Source: an uncultured Sutterella sp. (lineage in GTDB: Bacteria; Pseudomonadota; Gammaproteobacteria; Burkholderiales; Burkholderiaceae_F). Taken from it: a stretch of 64,000 nt of DNA. The stretch lies in contig CASDQM010000045.1 of assembly GCA_949282745.1 (NCBI GenBank), positions 1-64,000 of the forward strand, in the 5' to 3' direction. The notes under the pieces are model-generated. The model had not been told where the DNA came from. It did not search any database and saw only the letters and a list, made by a program, of their open reading frames with translations. The position numbers and the translations under genes were made by a program. Of the stretch, positions 33,981 through 41,821 are shown one piece after another. Position 1 is the stretch's first letter. The number at the start of each line of letters is the position of its first letter.

Positions 33981-36344
33981 TCAGAAGAAGGGCGCGGCGA
34001 GAATGCGGACGATCAACGCGACCACCCACGCGACCGCGCACTGCATCAAGACGACACCCACGGCCCACTTGCCGCCCAATTCGCGGCGGATCGTCGCGAT
34101 CGACGCGACGCAGGGCGTGTAGAGAAGGCAGAAGACGAGAAGCGCGAGGGCCGAGAGCGGCGTGATCGCGGCGAGGAGCGTGTCCACCGATCCGAAGAGA
34201 ACCGAGATCGTACTCACGACGCTTTCCTTCGCCATGAAGCCCGAGATGAGGGCCGTGGCGACGCGCCAGTCGCCGAAACCCAACGGGTCGAGCAGCGGGG
34301 CGAGTCCGCCCGCGACGACGGCGAGCATGCTTTGCTGCGAGCTTTCGACCGGGTTGAACTGGAAGTCAAAGGACTGCAGGAACCAGATCGCGATGGTCGC
34401 GACGAAGATCACCGTAAAGGCGCGCTCCAGGAAGTCCTTCGCCTTTTCCCAGAGAAGGAAGAGGACGTTCTTCGCGCCCGGCATGCGGTAGTTCGGAAGC
34501 TCCATCACGAAGGGAACCGCTTCGCCCTTGAAGAGGGTCTTTCGCATCGCAAAGCCGAGCAGCACAGCGGTGAGGATCCCGAGGAAGTAGAGAGCCACCA
34601 TGATTGCCGCGCCTTCTCCGGGGAAGAAGGCCGCGGTGAAGAAGCCGTAGATCGGAAGCTTCGCCGAGCAGCTCATGAAGGGGGTCAAGAGAATCGTCAT
34701 CTTGCGGTCGCGCTCGGAGGGGAGCGTACGGCTCGCCATGACGCCCGGGACCGTGCAGCCGAAGCCGATCAGCATCGGAACGATGCTTCGGCCCGAAAGC
34801 CCGATCTTGCGAAGGAGCGTGTCCATCACGAAGGCGACGCGGGCCATGTAGCCGCTGTCTTCGAGGAACGACAGGAAGAAAAAGAGCGTCACGATCGTCG
34901 GAAGGAAGCTCAAGACGCTACCCACGCCGTTGAAGATCCCGTCGATCACGAGTCCGTGAATCGAGGAGTTGACGGCCCAGGCCGTGAGGAGGCCGTCGAC
35001 GATTTCGGTGAGCCACCCGATCGCGACCTCGAGGATTTCCTGCAGCCACGCGCCGATCACGTCGAAGGTGAGCCAGAAGATGAGCGCCATGATCGCGATG
35101 AAGGCGGGAATGGCGGTGTATTTGCCCGTGAGGACGCGGTCGATCTGAAGGCTCCTCAGGTGTTCCTTGCTCTCGTGCGGACGAACGACCGTGCTTCGGC
35201 AGATGCGGTCGATGAACGCAAAGCGCATGTCGGCCATGGCGGCGGCGCGGTCGAGTCCGCGTTCAGTCTCCATTTGCTTCAGGATGTGTTCGATCGTGCG
35301 CTCTTCGTTAACGTCGAGCTTCAATTGTTCGAGGATGAGGCGGTCGCCTTCGGCGATCTTGCTCGCGGCAAAACGAACCGGGATGCCGGCGCGCTTGGCG
35401 TGGTCCTCGATGATGTGCATGATGCCGTGCAGACACCGGTGCACGGCGCCGCCGTGATCGTCCGGACCGCAGAAGTCCTGCACGGCCGGAGGTTCCTGGA
35501 ATTTGGCGACGTGAAGGACGTGGTCGACCAATTCGTCGATCCCTTCGCCCTTGGCGGCCATGATCGGGACCACCGGAAGGCCGAGGAGCGATTCCATCTC
35601 GTTGATGCGGATCGATCCGCCGTTGGCGAGCACCTCGTCCATCATGTTGAGGGCGAGCACCATCGGACGGTCGAGTTCCATGAGTTGCATCGTGAGGTAG
35701 AGATTGCGCTCGATGTTCGTCGCGTCGACGATGTTGATGATCGCCTTGGGGGACTCCTTCAGGATGAATTCGCGCGAGATGATCTCTTCGTTCGTGTAGG
35801 GCGAGAGCGAATAGATCCCGGGGAGGTCGGTGACGAGCGTGTCGTCGTGCCCGATGATGCGGCCGTCCTTGCGGTCGACCGTGACGCCCGGGAAATTTCC
35901 GACGTGCTGGTTCGACCCCGTCAGGCGGTTGAAGAGCGTCGTCTTCCCGCAGTTCTGGTTCCCCGCGAGAACGAGCGTGAGTTCGGTTCCTTCGGGAAGG
36001 GGATTTTCATGCGTCTTGACGTGATACTTCCCGCCTTCGCCGAAGCCCGGGTGAAGAAGGTCGGCGCCGTCCGAGGAAATGTTCGGCGTAAGGGACGGTG
36101 CTTCGTCTCGCACGTCCTCGATTTCAATTTCGGCGGCTTCGGCCGCGCGAAGCGTAAGTTCGTAGGCCTTGATGCGCACTTCGATGGGGTCGCCCATCGG
36201 GGCGCGCTTCACCATCGTCACCGCGGCGTTGGGGATGAGCCCCATGTCGAGGAAGTGCTGTCGCAGCGCTCCCTGGCCGCCTACCGTGCGGACGGTCGCG
36301 GTCTTGCCGATGGGAAGGTCGTTGAGGGTGATTGGGGTCGTCAT
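33981..36344 (-). CDS. feoB: FeoA-FeoB fusion, ferrous iron transporter
   Basis: The 787-residue inner membrane protein imports Fe(II). Residues 1-80 are a FeoA-type SH3 domain (LNDLPIGKTATVRTVGG to DPIEVRIKAYELTLR). The GTPase domain begins at G1 GNQNCGKTTLFN (from Gly128), with VTVDRKDG and DLPGIYSL (switch II, G3) and NMMDE (G4). The membrane part includes the Cys-containing LIGFGCTVPGVMASR gate and MSCSAKLPIYGFFTAAF. FeoA and FeoB are separate genes in E. coli, but fusions are known. An inverted repeat at 36403-36417 is its nearest candidate operator; I see no good Fur box. Confidence 0.95.
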   Translation of the reverse strand: MTTPITLNDLPIGKTATVRTVGGQGALRQHFLDMGLIPNAAVTMVKRAPMGDPIEVRIKAYELTLRAAEAAEIEIEDVRDEAPSLTPNISSDGADLLHPGFGEGGKYHVKTHENPLPEGTELTLVLAGNQNCGKTTLFNRLTGSNQHVGNFPGVTVDRKDGRIIGHDDTLVTDLPGIYSLSPYTNEEIISREFILKESPKAIINIVDATNIERNLYLTMQLMELDRPMVLALNMMDEVLANGGSIRINEMESLLGLPVVPIMAAKGEGIDELVDHVLHVAKFQEPPAVQDFCGPDDHGGAVHRCLHGIMHIIEDHAKRAGIPVRFAASKIAEGDRLILEQLKLDVNEERTIEHILKQMETERGLDRAAAMADMRFAFIDRICRSTVVRPHESKEHLRSLQIDRVLTGKYTAIPAFIAIMALIFWLTFDVIGAWLQEILEVAIGWLTEIVDGLLTAWAVNSSIHGLVIDGIFNGVGSVLSFLPTIVTLFFFLSFLEDSGYMARVAFVMDTLLRKIGLSGRSIVPMLIGFGCTVPGVMASRTLPSERDRKMTILLTPFMSCSAKLPIYGFFTAAFFPGEGAAIMVALYFLGILTAVLLGFAMRKTLFKGEAVPFVMELPNYRMPGAKNVLFLLWEKAKDFLERAFTVIFVATIAIWFLQSFDFQFNPVESSQQSMLAVVAGGLAPLLDPLGFGDWRVATALISGFMAKESVVSTISVLFGSVDTLLAAITPLSALALLVFCLLYTPCVASIATIRRELGGKWAVGVVLMQCAVAWVVALIVRILAAPFF

Positions 36345-36700
36345 GGTCGGCGGAATTCTATTTATTTTTGCGAAACGCGAATTTTAGCATTGTGACTCGG
36401 GGGTGTGCGTTGCACACGAACGGTATTGACCCGAGAGAAAAAGGCGGCGGCCCTTTCGAAGAGGATGTTTAAGAATGCCGGATGTGTTCCGTACGGCCGT
36501 CGGGATGCCGGACCGGAGATGGGACGCTCGAATGGTTCAAAGGCGGGAGAGGTCGGCGTGAGGGACTGCGGGCGAGATTCGTTGTGGGAAGAGCGGAAGG
36601 AAGAAAAAGGAAGGCGTTGCTACGGACGAAGAGGGACCCGAAGACGATTCGGCCCGGGGCGGGCCCGGGCCGAAAGGGAGCGGAATGGATCAGAACCGAA
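36345..36700. other. Intergenic region between feoAB and the M20 peptidase gene
   Basis: Both neighbours lie on the minus strand, so this holds the feoAB promoter and the end of the peptidase transcript. GTGTGC-GTT-GCACAC at 36403-36417 is a perfect inverted repeat about 60 bases upstream of feoAB. TTCGGCCCGG and CCGGGCCGAA at 36648-36674 form a G/C-rich hairpin that may terminate the peptidase transcript, though the following T-run is weak. No gene is seen. Confidence 0.5.
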
Positions 36701-38026
36701 TCACTTCGTCGCGGTCGGGTTCATCGCCGCCGCGATGTGGGCGCGAACGCCCGCAGGCAAAGCCGCGTCGTCGATCGTGAATTGATCCGAGTGATTGTTC
36801 GGGGCGTTCTTCACGCCCGGCTTGTCGACGCCGAGGAACATGAAGACGGACGGAACCTTTTCGGCAAAGAAGGAGAAGTCTTCGCTCGCGCCCGGGTTCC
36901 ACTTGGAGATTTCGGCGTCCACCCCGAAGGTCTTGAGGTTCGAAACGGTCGTGGCGGCGAGCGCCGGATCGTTCCAGGTGACGGGGTAGATTTCGATCAA
37001 CTTCGTCTTCGCTTCGGCGTCGCCCGCGCGGGCCGTGCCGTCCGCCACTTCGGGGATGCGCTCGAGGAGCTTCGCGCGGATGTCGGGGTGGTTCGAACGG
37101 ATGGTGCCCATCATGTAGGCGGAGCCGCTCATGACGTTCCCGGTTTCGCCCGCCGTGAGTTTACCGACCGTGATGACGCCCATCCCCTTCGTAAGGTCGA
37201 TGTTGCGCGAGACGATCTGCTGAAGCGCCACGACCGTCTGCGAGGCGGCGAGCGTGGCGTCGGAGCCCGTCCAGGGCATGGCGCCGTGGGCCTGCGAGCC
37301 CTTGATGTTGATTTCAAACGCGTCCGCGCTGTTCAAGGCCGCGCCCTTCGAGACGAGGATCTTCCCCGAAGGCGCGCGGGCCATCACATGAATTCCGAAG
37401 GCGTTCTTGACGTCGTACTTTTCGAGCACGCCGTCCGCCACCATGGCCTTGGCGCCCGAGAGACGGGGCTTCTCGGCCGTGAAGGGATTCTCGATCGAGT
37501 CGCCTTCTTCCGCGGGCTGGAAGGCGAAGATCACGCGGCGGGGCACGTCGGTCTTGTGCTTTGCGAGAATCTGCGCGGCGGTGAGGAGCATCGCCATGTG
37601 GGCGTCATGCCCGCACATGTGGGAGACGTCCACGCCTTCGCGGCCCCAGTAGGTACCCTTCACTTGACTTGCGTAGGGGAGCCCCGTGCGCTCCTTGATC
37701 GGAAGCGCGTCGATGTCGGCGCGAAGGAGAATCGTGTCCTTCTTGTCGGGATTCAGAATGCCGAGCACGGCCGTGGGGGCGTTCTTCGTGCCGACGACGG
37801 TCTCGATGCCGGCATCCTTTAGAATCCGAACGATTTCGGCCTGCGTCTTCACTTCCTGGTTGCCGAGTTCCGGCATGGCGTGAAGCTTGTGGCGAAGTTC
37901 GGTGAGCTGCTGTGCGGAGGCCTTCACTTCCGCGTCGAGCCAGGCGGGCGCGTCGGCTGCGAGGGCGGGGACGGCGGCGAGTAGCAGGGCGAAGAAGGTG
38001 GTTTTCTGAAAGCGGGGATGCGTCAT
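36701..38026 (-). CDS. Exported M20-family amidohydrolase/peptidase (hippurate hydrolase-like)
   Basis: The 441-residue zinc hydrolase is of the amidohydrolase branch of M20, which cleaves N-acyl amino acids or similar amides. It carries a Sec signal peptide (FFALLLAAVPALA, cleavage near residue 24), so it works in the periplasm, which is unusual for the family. Metal-binding segments are LRADIDALPIKERTG and HMCGHDAHMAMLL; QPAEEGDSI contains the catalytic Glu pair and SEDFSFFAEKVPSVFMFLG the C-terminal ligand region. It stands alone. Confidence 0.9.
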   Translation of the reverse strand: MTHPRFQKTTFFALLLAAVPALAADAPAWLDAEVKASAQQLTELRHKLHAMPELGNQEVKTQAEIVRILKDAGIETVVGTKNAPTAVLGILNPDKKDTILLRADIDALPIKERTGLPYASQVKGTYWGREGVDVSHMCGHDAHMAMLLTAAQILAKHKTDVPRRVIFAFQPAEEGDSIENPFTAEKPRLSGAKAMVADGVLEKYDVKNAFGIHVMARAPSGKILVSKGAALNSADAFEINIKGSQAHGAMPWTGSDATLAASQTVVALQQIVSRNIDLTKGMGVITVGKLTAGETGNVMSGSAYMMGTIRSNHPDIRAKLLERIPEVADGTARAGDAEAKTKLIEIYPVTWNDPALAATTVSNLKTFGVDAEISKWNPGASEDFSFFAEKVPSVFMFLGVDKPGVKNAPNNHSDQFTIDDAALPAGVRAHIAAAMNPTATK

Positions 38027-38834
38027 GGTTCTGTCCTTATCAATCTCAAGACGATCCCTCAGTATCGCACAATCTTTCTATGAAGAAAGTTCGCAGGGTC
38101 CTAAGCGGGAATCTCCTCCTTTCGTAACGAATCGTGAGAGAAAAGGGCAAATCGTGGACTCAAGAGTTTTTACCCGCGATTTGGAATAATCCTGCGGCGC
38201 AATGAGTTGTGACCAACGATAAGAGAGCGTTCTTGGGTTCTGTTTGGCAATCTCTTCTGCCGAGCGACCTTGGGCGCTCAACACTTTGTTACCTTCCGAG
38301 GAATTGGAAATACCTTCCGAAGAAGCATCTGATAGAGTTCAACCATCGAAAGGGACTTCCAAGGTCTATTCGAGATTCAGCCAAGGGTTGAGTTTTTTTG
38401 AGGGTTTGGATTCGCCGCGGAGCTTCGGTTCTGCGGCACTTTTTTATTTCCCGTACGGGAATGTAAGGGCGGTGCAGGAATACTGTCTCCGCCCTGGTCA
38501 AGCTTGGAGTTTCACCCAATACGGCCGCTTAAAGCGCTCTGAAAGTTCTGTCAGACGTTCTACGGCGTTTGGCCGGCGGAACGGACTGTTGGGTTTCGCT
38601 CTTTCAGCCGCGACGAAAGAAAGAATTTGCTGTCCCTTGATTCGAATTAATAATTCAGAATACTGGAATTCCTGAAGGCGAGGGCGTTCTGATGATTAGT
38701 TGAAATTCTTTTCTGCTGTCGCACAGAAAGAAGTCCACCCCCGGAGCTTTTCCCGTGCCCCTGCCATTTTCACTCTCGTTCCTGCCGATAAATGCAGGGG
38801 AGGCGGGCGCCGGCGTCGCCCGTACCCGTGAGGG
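38027..38834. other. Long non-coding stretch with a 14-bp palindrome
   Basis: No gene can be supported; short open frames here have no family features and poor codon bias. The region starts with the promoter of the M20 gene. At 38448-38461 TTCCCGTACGGGAA is a perfect palindrome that recurs once in the window at 63252-63265. The sequence is less G/C-rich than the flanking genes, suggesting decayed or acquired DNA. Confidence 0.5.
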
Positions 38835-39350
38835 TCACCCCGGCGGCAGGCGCTTTAGGAAGGCTTCAAAGCGCTCGAGCGACGTCATGGCCTGCCAGGC
38901 GCGCTCCACGTCTGCGTCCGAGATCGGCTCGGCCTTGTCGACATCCGCGGTCGGGGCGGTTTCCTCCATGGCCGCTCGGAAGAAGCGGGCGAGCGGATCG
39001 ATGTCGGGCGACCGTACGATCGACTTGCGGACGGTGTCGAGCGCCAGGCCTCCGTGCCAGGAGAAAAACGATGGCTTCTCCCATTCGAACTGCAGCTGCA
39101 CTCGCTCCGGCAAATCAAAGCGCTTGATTTTGAGTTCTTTGGGGAAGCGCGCCGCAAGCGACGCGAGACACCGCACGAGCGCGGTGCCCTCGTCGCCCGT
39201 GACAAAGATCGTTTTCTCGTTTGCGAGCGTGAGCGTGCATAGGCGCAGAATGCGGCAGAGCTTCTTGAGTCCCGAGAGCCACTTCTCCGCGTAGTTCGTC
39301 GTCACGACGATCTTCCAAACTTCACCCTTCGGCGTTTCCGTCTTTTCCAT
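38835..39350 (-). CDS. Hypothetical protein, 171 residues
   Basis: I do not recognise a family. The protein is soluble, mixed alpha/beta, with a basic N-terminal part (KIVVTTNYAEKWLSGLKKLC) and an acidic helical C-terminal part (ISDADVERAWQAMTSLERFE). No signal peptide or membrane segment is seen. Codon use matches the neighbouring genes, which supports a real gene. It lies alone between non-coding stretches, upstream of nothing obvious and about 200 bases from the IS21-like repeats. Confidence 0.6.
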   Translation of the reverse strand: MEKTETPKGEVWKIVVTTNYAEKWLSGLKKLCRILRLCTLTLANEKTIFVTGDEGTALVRCLASLAARFPKELKIKRFDLPERVQLQFEWEKPSFFSWHGGLALDTVRKSIVRSPDIDPLARFFRAAMEETAPTADVDKAEPISDADVERAWQAMTSLERFEAFLKRLPPG

Positions 39351-39479
39351 TTTCCATCTCCAAATTTTCGGAACACCTTCATTGTGCAGCCATAGTGCGT
39401 CAAATGCTGTCGCAACATGAAGGCCCGCAGGAAACCTGGCTAAAGTTCCCGTGCGGGTCTCGTCGGTCCGGCATAGGGC

Positions 39480-39549
39480 GGGTCAGTTTCCGTGTCGTTT
39501 GCCGGGTCAGTTGTATGTCGTTCACCGGGTCAGTTGTATGTCGTTTCTC
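39480..39549 (+). repeat. Three tandem copies of a 23-24-bp repeat (IS21-type end repeats?)
   Basis: Copies start at 39480, 39504 and 39527, each reading GGGTCAGTT followed by a variable pair and then TGTCGTT. A related array lies at 54734-54781 on the other strand. Multiple short repeats of this kind are typical of the ends of IS21-family elements. No istA or istB gene is present, so this is at most a relic end. It abuts the 3' end of umuC. Confidence 0.6.
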
Positions 39550-39572
39550 TGTGGGAGAGGGAGAGTCGCGCC

Positions 39573-40877
39573 TTATGAAACCGTCAGGATATCGGCCCAT
39601 CTCGTGAGGTAGGCGGGGGTGAGGCGGTCGCGCTTCATCTGCCAGCCGTCGGCAAGCTCGGAGCTCCCGACCTTCCAGACGCCCTTGCCGAAGCGGCGGG
39701 TAAGGTCGTCAAGGCAGTCCATGAGGCGGCGCCTCGTTTCGTCCCGTTCTTCGTCGGGGAGGTCAAAGAGCGACCCCGTCACCGAGCAGGAGCCTTCCGG
39801 AACGAGGTCCGTCACGAAGGCGCCCGCCTTGCAGTAACGAAACCCCGGGCGCCAGTGCGCCTCAACGAGCCGGCAGGCGACTTCGACGAGACGCATCGTG
39901 TCGGACGTAGGAAGCGTGAGCTCCGTGACGGGTTCGGCTGCGTGCCAGGGTTCGTTTTCCTTGAAGGGGCTCGTCAGGAAAAAGACGCCCGCCTTCTTTG
40001 CTTCCGCCTTCTCGCGCCGCAGCTGTCTCGCCACCTCCGTCATGTGGGTGGAAACGGAGGAGAGAAGAACGGAGCGGTCGTTCGTCGCGTGCGAGAAGGA
40101 ACGCGAACGAAGGATCTGTTCCTTGGGCTTCGGAACGGACTCGACGGGGAGACAGGAGACACCCTGAATCTCCCGGAGCGTTCTCTCGAGCACGACGCCG
40201 TATCTGCGGCGAAGCGTGAAGACGTCCGCCTGCGAGAACTGCCAGACGTTCTCGATCCCTTCGCGAAGGAGCTTTTCCTCCGTCTTGCGCCCGATCCCCC
40301 AGACTTCGCCGATCGGCGTGATGGAGAGCGCTTTTTTGCGGCGCTCGGGCGAAAGGTCGAACCAGTTGACGACGCCTCCGTAGACGGGATAGGTCTTCGC
40401 AAAATGGTCGCAGAGCTTCGCCAGCGTCTTGGTGGGAGCGATCCCGACGCAGACGGGCAGACCGATCCACTTCCAGAGGCGCGCCTTCAGCGCTCGGCCG
40501 AGTTCCGTGAAGGACTCCGTTTCCACGCCCGTCAGGTCGAGAAAGGCCTCGTCGATCGAATACGCTTCGTGCACCGGTCCGAATCCCGCGACGATTTTGT
40601 GAAAGCGCGAGGACATGGCGTCGTAGAGCTCGTAGTTGGACGAGAGGACGGCGACGCCGTGCTTCTCACAGAGATCCCGAACCTTGAAGTAGGGCGTTCC
40701 TCGTTTGATGCCGAGCGCCTTTGCGTCCTTCGTGAGCGCGACGATGCAGCCGTCGTTGTTCGAGAGAATGCACACGGGTTTGTCGCGCAGTTTCGGGTTG
40801 AATACCCGCTCCATGTTGGCGTAGGCCGAATTGACGTCGGTGTGCAGAATGACGCGGCGCGATGGCGGAAGATCCAT
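39573..40877 (-). CDS. umuC: UmuC-like Y-family DNA polymerase (Pol V catalytic subunit)
   Basis: The 434-residue protein performs error-prone translesion synthesis. The first catalytic Asp lies in LHTDVNSAYANMERVF and the second motif is SIDEAFLDLTG. GIAPTKTLAKLCDHFAKTYP and the helix-hairpin part SITPIGEVWGIGRKTEEKLL are family hallmarks, and the C-terminal little-finger domain and UmuC tail are full length (E. coli UmuC 422). It follows umuD by 12 bases on the same strand and should be SOS-induced with it. Confidence 0.95.
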   Translation of the reverse strand: MDLPPSRRVILHTDVNSAYANMERVFNPKLRDKPVCILSNNDGCIVALTKDAKALGIKRGTPYFKVRDLCEKHGVAVLSSNYELYDAMSSRFHKIVAGFGPVHEAYSIDEAFLDLTGVETESFTELGRALKARLWKWIGLPVCVGIAPTKTLAKLCDHFAKTYPVYGGVVNWFDLSPERRKKALSITPIGEVWGIGRKTEEKLLREGIENVWQFSQADVFTLRRRYGVVLERTLREIQGVSCLPVESVPKPKEQILRSRSFSHATNDRSVLLSSVSTHMTEVARQLRREKAEAKKAGVFFLTSPFKENEPWHAAEPVTELTLPTSDTMRLVEVACRLVEAHWRPGFRYCKAGAFVTDLVPEGSCSVTGSLFDLPDEERDETRRRLMDCLDDLTRRFGKGVWKVGSSELADGWQMKRDRLTPAYLTRWADILTVS

Positions 40878-40889
40878 GACCGTTTCCTT

Positions 40890-41540
40890 TCAGCGGCGGA
40901 ATTTGCGGCAGATCCCGGTCAGGACGCCTTCGATGCTGAAGTTGTCGCCTTCGCCGGGGCAGATGACGGGATAGTCGGCCGCGGCGTTTTCGGGACAGAG
41001 TTCGATTTTGCCGTCGCGGATGCGAAGGCGTTTCAGAGTGAAGTCCCCGTGCAGAAAGGCGAGCACGATGTCGCCGCTTCGGGGTTCGAGCGAGCGGTCG
41101 AGAATGAGGGTGTCTCCATCGCAGATGCCGGCGTCCACCATCGAGTCGCCCGTCGCCTCCGCGAAGAAGGTCGAGAGTTCGTTGCGGATCATGAGTTCGG
41201 AGAGCGAGAGCTGGTCGGTCGCATAATCCATGGCGGGCGACGGAAAGCCGCAGGCGACCGTCATGTCCACGCGGGCGATTCTGGGTTCCGGCGTGGAAGA
41301 GGGTAGGCGGAAAGTACGGATGTCGAGCGGGTCGGAAACGTCGTTCGTTGCGGACGAGGTGTTCCGGATGATCTCAAGGATGCGGGGGCGAAGGAAGTCG
41401 CTCCCGCCCAATTCCTTGAAACGGGCGGCCACGTCTTCCGGAACGCGAACGGAAATGAGTGCGCGCTTGGCGTTTTCTTCCTTGGGTCGGCCGGCGCCGT
41501 CGCGGCGGCCGCCCCAGTTGGGGGAGTTCTTTGGGCTCAT
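40890..41540 (-). CDS. umuD: UmuD-like S24 self-cleaving protein with extra N-terminal domain
   Basis: The C-terminal 120 residues are UmuD: the cleavage site Cys97-Gly98 (VACGFPSPAMDYATDQLSLS), catalytic Ser133 (TGDSMVDAGI) and Lys170 (GDFTLKRLRI). E. coli UmuD is 139 residues; here about 75 extra residues precede it. They begin with GGRRDGAGRPK, a motif common in phage and plasmid DNA-binding proteins, then ALISVRVPEDVAARFKELG, which resembles a ribbon-helix-helix arm. The protein may therefore bind DNA and, after RecA-aided cleavage, release it. It heads the umuDC operon. Confidence 0.92.
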   Translation of the reverse strand: MSPKNSPNWGGRRDGAGRPKEENAKRALISVRVPEDVAARFKELGGSDFLRPRILEIIRNTSSATNDVSDPLDIRTFRLPSSTPEPRIARVDMTVACGFPSPAMDYATDQLSLSELMIRNELSTFFAEATGDSMVDAGICDGDTLILDRSLEPRSGDIVLAFLHGDFTLKRLRIRDGKIELCPENAAADYPVICPGEGDNFSIEGVLTGICRKFRR

Positions 41541-41821
41541 GTTGGATTTGCGGACTTCGTTGAAGTGACAAGAAGATTCTACAAAGAGCGTAAACGTAAA
41601 TCAACATGAAAACCGTAAACGATCGGAATGATCGAAGGAAGACGAAGATCGGAGGCGGTTTTGCGAATGAGCGGCATCCGAAGAACACGGATGCATCGAT
41701 CGGTCGGGCCGTGTATTATGGATTCCGAAGGCGGACACGGCGAAACACCGTTTGTTCGTCCTGTTCCCCTCGTTTTTCTCCCGTTGAGTTGAGTTCTCTG
41801 CAAACGTTTTCGGACATCCCT
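41541..41821. promoter_or_regulatory. Divergent promoter region of umuDC and the first autotransporter, with CGTAAACG repeats
   Basis: CGTAAACG occurs at 41589-41596 and again at 41614-41621, starts 25 bases apart, 50-80 bases upstream of umuD. No clear LexA box of the CTGT-N8-ACAG type is visible. The repeats are candidate operators for the N-terminal domain of UmuD or another regulator. The autotransporter frame remains open back to 41606, but the signal peptide begins at 41822. Confidence 0.45.

Noticed and set aside
36345..36420. Fur box upstream of feoAB
   Set aside because: The A/T-rich part (TTTATTTTTGCG) does not match the 7-1-7 pattern well enough.
38244..38675. 143-codon frame in the gap after the M20 gene
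   Set aside because: No ribosome site, no family features and poor codon bias; treated as non-coding.
39351..39572. Short CRISPR-like array formed by the three 23-24-bp repeats
   Set aside because: Copies are directly adjacent without spacers and are imperfect, and a related tandem pair occurs elsewhere, so an insertion-sequence end is the better reading.
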